Shown here: piece by piece, positions 26,901-33,793 of the stretch | How positions within the stretch are numbered: position 1 is the stretch's first letter | Layout of the letters: every line of letters begins with the position of its first letter | From: Pauljensenia sp902373545 | GTDB lineage: Bacteria; Actinomycetota; Actinomycetes; Actinomycetales; Actinomycetaceae | Assembly (NCBI RefSeq): GCF_041432775.1 | Contig: NZ_JAPWAG010000004.1 | Coordinates: 1-64,000, forward strand | Reading direction: 5' to 3' | DNA: 64,000 bases | Made by a program: the position numbers and the translations under genes | The notes under the pieces: model-generated | The model's database searches: none | Told to the model about the DNA's origin: nothing | What the model saw: the letters and a program-made list of their open reading frames with translations, nothing else

Positions 26901-27557
26901 CTCTGCGATCGGGCCGTAGTTGGTGAGCAGCTCGGTGAGCTGGGGCTTGATGACGGTCGTCATCAGCTCTTCATCAATGGGGTTGACGTTGCCGTAGGGT
27001 TCGGGTGTCTGCTTCGTCCAGTCGATGATCGAGAAGTAGAAGGCGAGCTTGACTCCGAGCTTGTTGCACTCAGTAGACAGCTCCTTCATGGGATCCTTGC
27101 CGTAGTTGGACTGCTTGACGATGTTGTAGTCGGTCGTCTTCGTGTCCCACATGGCGAAGCCGTCATGATGCTTGGACGTGATCATCAGGTAGGTCATGCC
27201 CGAGTCGTGGACCGTCTTGCAGATGGCTGCGGCGTCGAAGTTGGCGGCCAGGTCCTTGGCCTTGGCCAGGTAGTCGTCGGTGGGGATGTTCTCCCAGGCC
27301 TTGATCTGCTCGGGGTAGCCCATGCCCTGGCGATGGCCGTTGTAGTACCCGCCGTAGACGGAGTAGACGCCAAAGTGCATGAACATGCCGTACTGGAGGC
27401 GCTGCCAGTTGGCGATTTTCGGGGTGACGCTGAGGGGGACCGCTGCTGGGATGCCGGTGGGTTGCGGTGGCGCGTCGGCGTATGTGGGGGCGCTCAGGGG
27501 TGCGAGCACCAGCGCCGCGGCCGCCGCGCAACCGACAAGCGTTCGCTTGAGGTTCAC
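23955..27557 (-). CDS. Secreted alpha-L-fucosidase (GH29) with Ig, F5/8C and GW wall-binding repeats
   Basis: 1200 residues from a GTG at 27557 with GAAAGGA upstream. Order: signal peptide (to about 33); GH29 catalytic domain (about 40-440) with MHFGVYSVYGG, ITSKHHDGFAMW and the nucleophile Asp in AELWFDMGG; an unassigned beta-region; Ig-like domain (about 580-670); F5/8 type C carbohydrate-binding domain (about 675-825, ENLALHKAASQSS to RYIRVLQP); second Ig-like domain; DPTPTP linker; about nine GW repeats to the C terminus. It would release terminal fucose from host glycans while bound to the cell wall. The same GW module is used by the 1219-2412 protein. It interrupts the expected kinase-regulator pair. 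Confidence 0.93.
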   Translation of the reverse strand: MNLKRTLVGCAAAAALVLAPLSAPTYADAPPQPTGIPAAVPLSVTPKIANWQRLQYGMFMHFGVYSVYGGYYNGHRQGMGYPEQIKAWENIPTDDYLAKAKDLAANFDAAAICKTVHDSGMTYLMITSKHHDGFAMWDTKTTDYNIVKQSNYGKDPMKELSTECNKLGVKLAFYFSIIDWTKQTPEPYGNVNPIDEELMTTVIKPQLTELLTNYGPIAELWFDMGGPTAEQSQRMAQWVHELQPETMVNSRVWNKAGDFEVGGDNSVTTDFHMGPWESIRSIFPSCWGYCSWANRDDNAKSYKKRELVNNLIGTIASGGQFAYNIGPKGDGTIDPFDADVVTDVGQWMARHPNAITGARPTWYPAPNWGKVMTTGNDLYFFPELWSPGKTLTLPGVGGHVTGVSVDGTDRSLDFTQDGTTLTVTMSGENPEPNMRAVIKVSFDAEPTYIPPETVSVTDGATISSSKFFGRASALRYSGAQVYDAYLVNEGGGRIGDLTLSLNGTFDDTTTYKISLGTSAVEVTGAQIKAGEVGEGFTLYPGVVTPLRIELAHPSYYANPIGVREPSATIHVYGDDAATKPPVIASQPSSVSVTDGEIATFTVVASGRPAAAIQWYRVPKGATEGTMIEGATDASYSLETTMADDGAQFYAVATNANGSVTSERATLSVTKGSENLALHKAASQSSTGWGGKAERAVDGNTDGVWDNGSVSHTGQQANPWWEVDLGESHPLGVVNVWNRSSSDNCQGTPCDQRLHDFWVIASSEHLDATFNPASVGAVDGVHMIKVDGVGARPSTVDFEGFEARYIRVLQPTEYGEFALAEVEAFAAQTPDPDPGEQEAPVIQPLMVSASSAEDAQISGDGAFRTVTAKEGTQVTIKAEVSGKPMPTLLWQIKRPGSESWAILDNENAAEITLTVDGEYDGAIVRLTALNEAGVSESGLVTLALAEEPAPDPTPTPDPTPTPDPTPTPDPTPAPDPTPVPTPTPDPTPDPTPTPDHTVGMWVNNGVGWWWKITGGDYAKNEALTLDGRVFRFDQNGYMLTGWVYWDGTWHYHNSAGVQVTGWLDQGGAWYYLMPDTGSMATGWTMVADRWFYFSDGGVMATGWVSAGTAWYYLDPSGSMHTGWLQLGSRWYMMGEDGAMATGWQHVGNSWYYFDAGGSMHTGWLQAGATWYYLDGNGAMATGWRQIGGTWYRFAATGEWMR

Positions 27558-27742
27558 GGGGTGTCCTTTCAAGGGGGTGTGTGGACTGCGGTGTCCGTCC
27601 TCGTCGATGAGGATGAGGCGTACGTTACTCCTTGTAAGTTATCCATGAACCAGTTTGATAGTAGCTTTCCGACAAATCAGGGATTCCCCTGATTTGAACG
27701 AAACTCTCATGGCGATATTAATTGAGGGTGCTCCCTAGACGC

Positions 27743-27777
27743 GAGTGAGCGGGCCGGACGCTCCGACCCGCTCACTC
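27743..27777 (-). terminator. Terminator of response regulator gene
   Basis: GAGTGAGCGGG / CCCGCTCACTC form a perfect 11-bp stem, 36 bases past the stop at 27813. Confidence 0.75.
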
Positions 27778-27812
27778 ACGCTCTTCTCCAGCCTCATGGA
27801 CGAGGCCTGGGC

Positions 27813-28460
27813 TCAGTTACGCCACGCGGCTGCCCTCTGCCCGGCCACCCATGCGGCCACCTGCGTGCGACGCTGCAGGCCCATCTTCGACAGGAGGGAC
27901 GTGATGTGGTTCTTCACCGTCTTCTCCGCCACCCCGAGCTTTTCGCCGATCTCGCGGTTCGACAGGCCATCGCCGATGAGGTCCAGGACCTTGCGCTCCG
28001 AGGGAGTCAGGTCGGCCGTCGGATCCTCGTGGTCGACGCGCCGACGCGTCAGGGTGCGCTCGTCGAGCAGCACGCGGCCGTCAGCAACCGCCTTAATGAC
28101 GTCGGTGATCTCAGCGCCGCGCACCGTCTTGAGGATGTACGCGCGCGCACCGGCCTCCAGGGACTCAGCCAGGGCCTCGTCGTCGTCGAAGGAGGTCAGG
28201 ACGACGGGCAGGATCTGCGGGTGGGAGGCGCGCAGGGAATTCATGATGTCGATGCCGGTGCCGTCGGGCAGCTGCAGGTCGACGAGGATGACGTCGGGGC
28301 GCACCAGGTCGGCGCGACGCACGGCGTCCGCGACCGAGCCGGCCTCGGCGACGACTTCCAGGGACTCGTCGCGATCGACGATTTCAGCAATACCGCGTCG
28401 AACGATCTCGTGGTCGTCGACGATCATCACGCGCGTGCGCGCAGAAGTATTTTCACTCAC
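27813..28460 (-). CDS. DevR/NarL-family response regulator
   Basis: 215 residues, GTG start at 28460. The receiver domain has acidic IVDDHE, phospho-acceptor Asp61 in ILVDLQLPDG and Lys in AYILKT. The C-terminal LuxR-type helix-turn-helix is LTPSERKVLDLIGDGLSNRE to GVAEKTVKNHITSLLSKMG; the AEKTVKN core is typical of DevR/DosR. Such regulators control oxygen-limitation genes. The only kinase in the window, the GAF kinase at 22205-23848, is the natural partner, 4 kb away on the other strand. No Shine-Dalgarno is seen; a -10 placed so that transcription would start at the GTG suggests a leaderless mRNA. Confidence 0.92.
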   Translation of the reverse strand: MSENTSARTRVMIVDDHEIVRRGIAEIVDRDESLEVVAEAGSVADAVRRADLVRPDVILVDLQLPDGTGIDIMNSLRASHPQILPVVLTSFDDDEALAESLEAGARAYILKTVRGAEITDVIKAVADGRVLLDERTLTRRRVDHEDPTADLTPSERKVLDLIGDGLSNREIGEKLGVAEKTVKNHITSLLSKMGLQRRTQVAAWVAGQRAAAWRN

Positions 28461-28472
28461 GAGTTCATACTA
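28460..28472 (-). promoter_or_regulatory. Candidate -10 for leaderless response regulator mRNA
   Basis: TAGTAT (minus strand, 28472-28467) is followed by six bases and then the GTG start codon at 28460, so the expected +1 is the G of GTG. No -35 consensus is visible. Confidence 0.35.
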
Positions 28473-28481
28473 TCTGTCGGG

Positions 28482-28497
28482 AGGGCAAACGCCCTCG
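28482..28497 (-). terminator. Short hairpin after rnc
   Basis: GAGGGC / GCCCTC with a 4-base loop lies between the rnc stop and the response regulator start. The stem is short; it may be a weak terminator. Confidence 0.5.
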
Positions 28498-28508
28498 TGT
28501 CTCTCTTA

Positions 28509-29231
28509 CTAATCCTCCGGGGAGAAGCGTTTCATCGCGTCCTGCGCGGCCGCATTCTCGGCGTGTTTCTTTGACGAGGCCTGACCCGAGCCCACCGCGT
28601 CAGTGCACTCCGAGACGAAGGCGTGCGCGGTAAAGACGCGCTGGTGGTCTGGGCCCTCGCCCTCCACCTCATAGGTGACGTCCCCCAGGCCCTCGGACTG
28701 CGAGTATTCCACGAGGAGGGTCTTCCAGTCCTGGTGGTGGCCGCGCGCGGGGGCGTCCACGAGCAGGAAACGCAGGCGCGCCAAAACGACGCGGCGCGCC
28801 TCCTCTAGGCCGTTGGTCAGGTACGTGGCGCCGATGAGCGCCTCGAAGGTGTCGGACAGGATGGAGTCCTTCTCACGCCCCCCGTGCATGGATTCGCCTT
28901 TGCCCAGGAACACGAAGTCGCCCAGCCCGATGCGACGGGCCGCAGCCGCCAGGGGCTGCTGGGAGACCGTGGCCGCGCGCATGCGCGAGAGGTCGGACTC
29001 TGCCACGTCCGGGTACTGCTCGTAGAGCTTTTCGGCGATGATGATCGACAGGACCGAGTCGCCCAGGAATTCTAGGCGCTCGTTGTTCGCGATGCCGCCG
29101 GCCTCGTTCGCGTAGGAGCGGTGCATGAGCGCGAGCTTCAACAAGGGAGCGTCGATGTGCGTGCCCCACGCCTCTACGAGCGCGTCGGTGTCGGTGCGCG
29201 GCGGGACGGGAAGGTGCTTTGAGCGGGCCAT
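28509..29231 (-). CDS. rnc: Ribonuclease III
   Basis: 240 residues from the ATG at 29231, overlapping the YceD stop as TGATG; a GTG one codon earlier is equally possible. The signature NERLEFLGDSVL and the second acidic cluster DTFEALIGATYL form the catalytic site, and a C-terminal double-stranded-RNA-binding domain (about 165-240, DWKTLLVEYSQSEG to HAENAAAQDAM) is complete. It cleaves double-stranded RNA in rRNA maturation. Confidence 0.96.
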   Translation of the reverse strand: MARSKHLPVPPRTDTDALVEAWGTHIDAPLLKLALMHRSYANEAGGIANNERLEFLGDSVLSIIIAEKLYEQYPDVAESDLSRMRAATVSQQPLAAAARRIGLGDFVFLGKGESMHGGREKDSILSDTFEALIGATYLTNGLEEARRVVLARLRFLLVDAPARGHHQDWKTLLVEYSQSEGLGDVTYEVEGEGPDHQRVFTAHAFVSECTDAVGSGQASSKKHAENAAAQDAMKRFSPED

Positions 29232-29800
29232 CACGATCGCCCCGGCTCGGCGGTATCACCCAGCAGGGATGCCAGGGAGGCCAGGCGCGGGTCGACGACG
29301 AAATGATCGTGATCGGCGGGCAGGTCGGCCCATTTCTCGCCGCACACATCGCACAGGCCCGCGCAGTCGGAGCTGCACAGGGGGCGCGGGTCGACGAGGG
29401 TGACAATGGCGTCACGCAGCTGCGTTTCAATATTGATGGTGTCGCGCTCGCCGATGACGAACAGGTCGTCGGCGTCCTCGTCCTCCTCGTCGGAGGGCGT
29501 CAGCGCGGGCGCGCCGGGCTCGAAGTACACCTCCGCGCCGGACACGTCGTGGTGATCGCGCACCTCATCGAGGCATCGCACGCACTCGCCCACCAGGTCC
29601 ACGGAGGTGGCGACCTGGACGAGGACGCCGTCTTCGACGCTGGTCAGGTCGACGGAGACGTCCAGCGGCGTGCCGGGGGCCACCGCCATCGAGGGGGTGC
29701 CCAGGTCATCCGGGGCTCTCCACACGATGTCCTCGTGGAGGGTGGATCCCAGGGCGCGCGGCAGGCGCGCCAGGGACAAGGTCAGGGTCTTGTCACTCAT
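29231..29800 (-). CDS. YceD/DUF177 family protein
   Basis: 189 residues. The family pattern is VGECVRCLDEV, an acidic middle, and CSSDCAGLCDVCG, whose cysteines look like a metal-binding site. YceD proteins are linked with rRNA/large-subunit assembly and are usually followed by rpmF (L32). Here rnc follows directly and no L32 gene lies in between. The start overlaps the upstream coiled-coil gene by eight bases. Confidence 0.9.
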   Translation of the reverse strand: MSDKTLTLSLARLPRALGSTLHEDIVWRAPDDLGTPSMAVAPGTPLDVSVDLTSVEDGVLVQVATSVDLVGECVRCLDEVRDHHDVSGAEVYFEPGAPALTPSDEEDEDADDLFVIGERDTINIETQLRDAIVTLVDPRPLCSSDCAGLCDVCGEKWADLPADHDHFVVDPRLASLASLLGDTAEPGRS

Positions 29801-30503
29801 TGCTCAGGTCCACATCGGTGACGTCGACGCCGCGACGTTCGGCGATCGCGCGGCGACCGGCCTCCGTGCGGCGCGACACGTCGGAAATGAGGCGCGCGAG
29901 TTCGTCGAGGGAGGAGGCCACGTAGTCGTCGGCACCCTCGCGCAGCTGGGTCGCCGAGCGCTTGGCCTCTGAGACGATCTCACGGGCGCGGTCCTCGGCC
30001 ATGCGCACGATGTTCTCGGTGGAGACGATCCGCTCGGCCTGCGCGTTCGCGTCGGCGATGGTGGCCTCGGCGTCGGCGCGCGCCTGGGAGACCAGGGCGG
30101 TGGCCTCGGCGTCGGCGCGCGAGCGCGTGCGCTCGGCCTCTTCCTCGGCGTCGGAGCGAATCTGGGCGGCACGCTCGTTAGCCTGGTCGAGGGTCGAGGA
30201 AGCCCGCGAGTTCGCCTCGGCGATGCGCGTTTCGGCGGCGGAGTCGGCGCGCCCCAGGACGGCGTCCGCGTCGGCGACAACGGCGTCGGCGGCGACCAGG
30301 TCCTCGGGCAGGGCTTCGCGCGCCTGGTCGAGCAGGTCGAGGATCTCGGCCTTATTGATCATGATGCAAGCGGAGAGAGGAACCGAGCGGGAGGACTCGA
30401 CGAGGTCTTCGATCTGGTCGAGAGCAGCGATGACGGTTGAGGGACCGTACACGGTCTCCTCGTTCCACTCGTCCTGGTTCTTGTCTGCGGGCGTGTCAGC
30501 CAT
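29793..30503 (-). CDS. DivIVA-like coiled-coil protein
   Basis: 236 residues from the ATG at 30503 with AGGAGG upstream. After a 30-residue polar start, a segment GPSTVIAALDQIEDLVESSR to INKAEILDLLDQAREALPED resembles the N-terminal part of short DivIVA-domain proteins, followed by about 130 residues of Ala/Glu/Arg heptads (coiled coil). It sits between coaD and yceD, where actinobacteria commonly carry such a gene. Role in cell envelope organisation is inference. An ATP-synthase-b-like resemblance in the coil is compositional only. Confidence 0.75.
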   Translation of the reverse strand: MADTPADKNQDEWNEETVYGPSTVIAALDQIEDLVESSRSVPLSACIMINKAEILDLLDQAREALPEDLVAADAVVADADAVLGRADSAAETRIAEANSRASSTLDQANERAAQIRSDAEEEAERTRSRADAEATALVSQARADAEATIADANAQAERIVSTENIVRMAEDRAREIVSEAKRSATQLREGADDYVASSLDELARLISDVSRRTEAGRRAIAERRGVDVTDVDLSNE

Positions 30504-30533
30504 GAGTCCCTCCTGCTTTCCACCGGGCATGAT

Positions 30534-31004
30534 TCAGCTTCTATTGTCGTTCAAATAACGCACAATCGCTGGTGGGACATACCGTGAAACATCTTTTTTG
30601 AGGCTGAGAAGTTCGCGCACGGCGCTTGATGAGACGTGGCCGAGCCCCGGTCGTGTCGGGATCCACCACGTGTCTACTCCCCCCACCTCCAGGTTGAGCG
30701 CGGCCTGCGGGGCCTCGAAGTCCGTGTCCTGCGCGCCGCGGACCCCCTTGACGATGAGGGTCGCGCCCAGTCGGGCGGCCTCGTCCATCGTGGCGCCGCT
30801 CAGGGCGGTGACCTCGACGCCGGTCAGGTGGGCGGTTGCCTCACGAATGAGGTCGACGCGGTCTGCCGGCGCGATAAGCCCGCGCTTGGCGGGGTTGATG
30901 CCCACGCCGATGATGAGGCGATCAGCAACCGCGGCCGCCCGCTCGGCGACGTCTAGGTGTCCGTTCGTGAAGGGGTCAAAAGACCCGGGGAAGAGGGCGA
31001 TCAC
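30534..31004 (-). CDS. coaD: Phosphopantetheine adenylyltransferase
   Basis: 156 residues, typical length. The nucleotidyltransferase motif PGSFDPFTNGHLDV is at the N terminus, with KGVRGAQDTDFE and the second motif VSSSAVREL. It makes dephospho-CoA from phosphopantetheine. It overlaps rsmD by four bases, the standard rsmD-coaD pair. Confidence 0.97.
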   Translation of the reverse strand: MIALFPGSFDPFTNGHLDVAERAAAVADRLIIGVGINPAKRGLIAPADRVDLIREATAHLTGVEVTALSGATMDEAARLGATLIVKGVRGAQDTDFEAPQAALNLEVGGVDTWWIPTRPGLGHVSSSAVRELLSLKKDVSRYVPPAIVRYLNDNRS

Positions 31005-31636
31005 TGCGGTCCCTCCTCCAGCAACGAGGCCGTGGCTTCCTCGGGTGCTTGTGCGGGCTCCTCGGCGTCTTCCTCAGGCAGGGGCGGGCCGGCGAAGTAG
31101 GCGACGGTTTCCCCCCAGGCGCGCGTGTCTTCCAGGACCAGGAAGGCCGGCCAGGTCGGGACGGGCGCGCGCGTGGAGCGCTCGACGACGACGAGGGCGT
31201 CGGGCCCGATCCACGGGGCGAGGCCTTCTAAGACCGCGGTCATCTCCTCCTCGGCGATGTCGTAGGGAGGATCGATGAAGACCAGGTCCACCTCGCCGCT
31301 CAACGGCTCGGCGCTGCGCCCACCCAGGTAGGCGCGGGAGTCGGCGGTCACGACGCGGGCGCTCAGTCCGGTGCTGCGCACGTTGGCGGTGGCCACCCGC
31401 GCGGCCCCGGAGGCCTTCTCGACGAGCGTGGCACTCGAGGCACCCCGGGACAGGGCCTCAAGGCCGAGGGCGCCCGTCCCGGCATACAGGTCCAGGACGG
31501 TAGCCTCCTCCAGAACGTTCATGTGGTCGAGGCGAGAAAACAGCGCCTCCCGGACACGCTCGGAGGTGGGACGAGTGCCGGACTTGGGCACGGCGAGGGT
31601 CCTGCCTTTGGCGCTACCTGCGACGATTCTGGTCAT
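31001..31636 (-). CDS. rsmD: 16S rRNA (guanine-966-N2)-methyltransferase RsmD
   Basis: 211 residues. The family start MTRIVAGSAKGRTLAVP and RPTSERVREALFSRL, the SAM-binding DLYAGTGALGLEALSRGA and catalytic DPPYD are all present. An acidic tail of about 25 residues follows the domain. Between recG and coaD, as expected. Confidence 0.95.
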   Translation of the reverse strand: MTRIVAGSAKGRTLAVPKSGTRPTSERVREALFSRLDHMNVLEEATVLDLYAGTGALGLEALSRGASSATLVEKASGAARVATANVRSTGLSARVVTADSRAYLGGRSAEPLSGEVDLVFIDPPYDIAEEEMTAVLEGLAPWIGPDALVVVERSTRAPVPTWPAFLVLEDTRAWGETVAYFAGPPLPEEDAEEPAQAPEEATASLLEEGPQ

Positions 31637-31657
31637 GCCACTACCCTACCGGGCGAG

Positions 31658-33793
31658 CTAGGAACGCTGCATCCATTCAAGCTGTCCGTCCCAGGCCGCC
31701 CGCAGGGCACGCTCCAAGTCGGGGTGGCCCCGCAGGGTCGGGTCCTGCGCGACCAGATCCTCGGCCTCGGCCTTAGCGGCGCGAATGAGCGCCTCGTCGC
31801 GGCGCACCGACAAGAAACGCAAGTGCGTGGCCGTGCCAGACTGATCGGCCCCAAGAACGTCACCCTCCTTGCGCAGGCGCAGGTCGGCCTCGGCCAACTC
31901 GAATCCGTCAGTCGTGCCGGCGAAGGCCGCAAGGCGTGCGCTGCCCGACTCCGTCAGCTCGTGGCGATGCATGGCGATGCACAGGGAGGGCAGGGAGGAA
32001 CGACCCACACGCCCGCGCAGCTGGTGGAGCTGAGCGAGCCCGAAATGCTGAGCATCAAGGATCACCATGAGGGTCGCATCGGAGACATCCACGCCGACCT
32101 CAATGACGATCGTGGCCACCAGGAGCGGGGCGCGCCCAGTCGAAAAATCGTCCATGATCTGCGCCTTGAGAGCCGCGGGCGTGCGGCTGGTCAGCTCATG
32201 GATGGCGACCCCTTCCAGGGCCGGGTGAGCGCGCAGGTACGCGGCGACCTCGGCGACTGACGCGAGCGGCCGGGCACCCTCCTCCTCATCTCCAACGTCG
32301 TCAGACGCGTCGATGCGGGGGCACACGACGTAGACGCGCCTGCCCTGCGCGATCTCTTCGCCAGCGCGCGCCCACGTACGCTCCACCCAGGCGGCGTTGG
32401 CCGCGTCAGCCAAGTAGGTCGCCACGGGCGTGCGCCCCGACGGCATGCCGACCATGCGAGTGTCGTCAAGATCCCCAAAAACAGTCATCGCGATCGTGCG
32501 CGGGATCGGCGTGGCCGTCATGACCAGCTCGTGAACGCCGAGCCCGTCATCACGCGACCCACGCAGAGCGGCTCGCTGTTCGACACCGAAACGGTGCTGC
32601 TCGTCCACGACCACCAGGGCCAGGTCGGAAAAACGCACGCTGTCTTGGAACAGGGCGTGCGTGCCCACGACAATCAAGGGCTCGCTCGAGGCCATGGCCG
32701 CCGCAATCTCTCGGCGCGCGGCCGCCGTCGTCGAACCCGTCAGCAGGCGCACATCGGGAGCCTCATCGCCAAGAGGGGCGAGCAGCGCCCGCAGGGAAGC
32801 GACATGCTGCTCGGCCAACACCTCCGTGGGGGCAACGAGAGCCCCCTGGTGCCCGGCAGCCACCACCTGCATAAACGCGATCAGGGCCACCACCGTCTTG
32901 CCCGAACCCACGTCACCCTGCAGGAGGCGCCGCATCGGCACCTCTCCCGCCAGGTCCGCGCCGATCTGAGCCACAGCCTCGTTCTGAGACTCCGTCAGCT
33001 CAAACGGCAAGCTCGCGCGCACACGCGCCACCAACGGCGCCTCAGCCGGCGAGGCCAGAGCCGGGATCGACCGCGCACCGCGACGCCGAGCCGCAAGCCC
33101 CACCTGCAACACGAAGGCCTCCGCGAACGCCAAATCCCGGCGCGCCCGCTGATAGTCCTCATCCGACTCGGGCTGATGCAGCGCCCGCAGACAGCGCGCG
33201 TAAGAGTCAACGCGCTGGCGCTCGCGGACGGGTGCGGGCAGCGGCTCGGGCACGTCCGTGTCGTCAAGGTGATCGAGGACCATGCCGACGGCTCGCGCGA
33301 TCGCCCAGGAAGTCAGCTTCCCGGTCGCGGGGTAGATCGGGATGGGCCGGGACGCGATCCGCTCGATGTCCTCACCGTCCACGCCCTCGAAGGAGGGGTG
33401 GGTGAGCTGGAGTTTGCCGCGGTACGCCCCGACCTTTCCGGCGAAGAGGAAGGACTGCCCCGGGGACAAGATGCGCTCAATGGGGATCAGCTTGAACTGG
33501 TTTTTCCCGAAAAAAGTCGCCGACAGGTACTGCACGCCGTCGGTGAGGGTGACCTCGAGGCGCACGCCCGCACCGCTTCGGTTAGCGATCAGGTGCGCGG
33601 CGACCACCTCGGCCAGGATCGTCACGTCCTCGCCCTCACGCAGGGAGGACAGGGGCGTGAGCCTACCCCAGTGGTAGTAGCGGCGCGGGGCGACCATCAG
33701 CAGGTCACCGACCGTGGCGATGCCCGCGCCCTCCAGCGCTGTGGCGGTCTTCTTGGGCAGGCGCAGGGCCAGGGGGATGTCCAGCGCGCTCAC
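31658..33793 (-). CDS. recG: ATP-dependent DNA helicase RecG
   Basis: 711 residues from the GTG at 33793, overlapping the DAK2 gene stop as GTGA. An N-terminal wedge/OB domain leads to helicase motifs: Walker A LLQGDVGSGKTVVAL, DEQH box VVDEQHRFGVEQR, motif III TATPIPRTIAM and C-terminal QLRGRVGRS. It remodels stalled forks and Holliday junctions. Operon with the DAK2 gene. Confidence 0.95.
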   Translation of the reverse strand: MSALDIPLALRLPKKTATALEGAGIATVGDLLMVAPRRYYHWGRLTPLSSLREGEDVTILAEVVAAHLIANRSGAGVRLEVTLTDGVQYLSATFFGKNQFKLIPIERILSPGQSFLFAGKVGAYRGKLQLTHPSFEGVDGEDIERIASRPIPIYPATGKLTSWAIARAVGMVLDHLDDTDVPEPLPAPVRERQRVDSYARCLRALHQPESDEDYQRARRDLAFAEAFVLQVGLAARRRGARSIPALASPAEAPLVARVRASLPFELTESQNEAVAQIGADLAGEVPMRRLLQGDVGSGKTVVALIAFMQVVAAGHQGALVAPTEVLAEQHVASLRALLAPLGDEAPDVRLLTGSTTAAARREIAAAMASSEPLIVVGTHALFQDSVRFSDLALVVVDEQHRFGVEQRAALRGSRDDGLGVHELVMTATPIPRTIAMTVFGDLDDTRMVGMPSGRTPVATYLADAANAAWVERTWARAGEEIAQGRRVYVVCPRIDASDDVGDEEEGARPLASVAEVAAYLRAHPALEGVAIHELTSRTPAALKAQIMDDFSTGRAPLLVATIVIEVGVDVSDATLMVILDAQHFGLAQLHQLRGRVGRSSLPSLCIAMHRHELTESGSARLAAFAGTTDGFELAEADLRLRKEGDVLGADQSGTATHLRFLSVRRDEALIRAAKAEAEDLVAQDPTLRGHPDLERALRAAWDGQLEWMQRS

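Noticed and set aside
24081..27692. 1203-residue plus-strand frame opposite the fucosidase
   Set aside because: Long antisense frames are expected at this GC content; no domain is seen, while the minus frame has full GH29, F5/8C and GW motifs.
23955..28460. Insertion sequence or phage explanation for the fucosidase locus
   Set aside because: No transposase, integrase, terminal inverted repeats or target duplications were seen around the gene.
29793..30503. ATP synthase b subunit
   Set aside because: Similarity is limited to Ala/Glu coiled-coil composition; there is no N-terminal membrane span.
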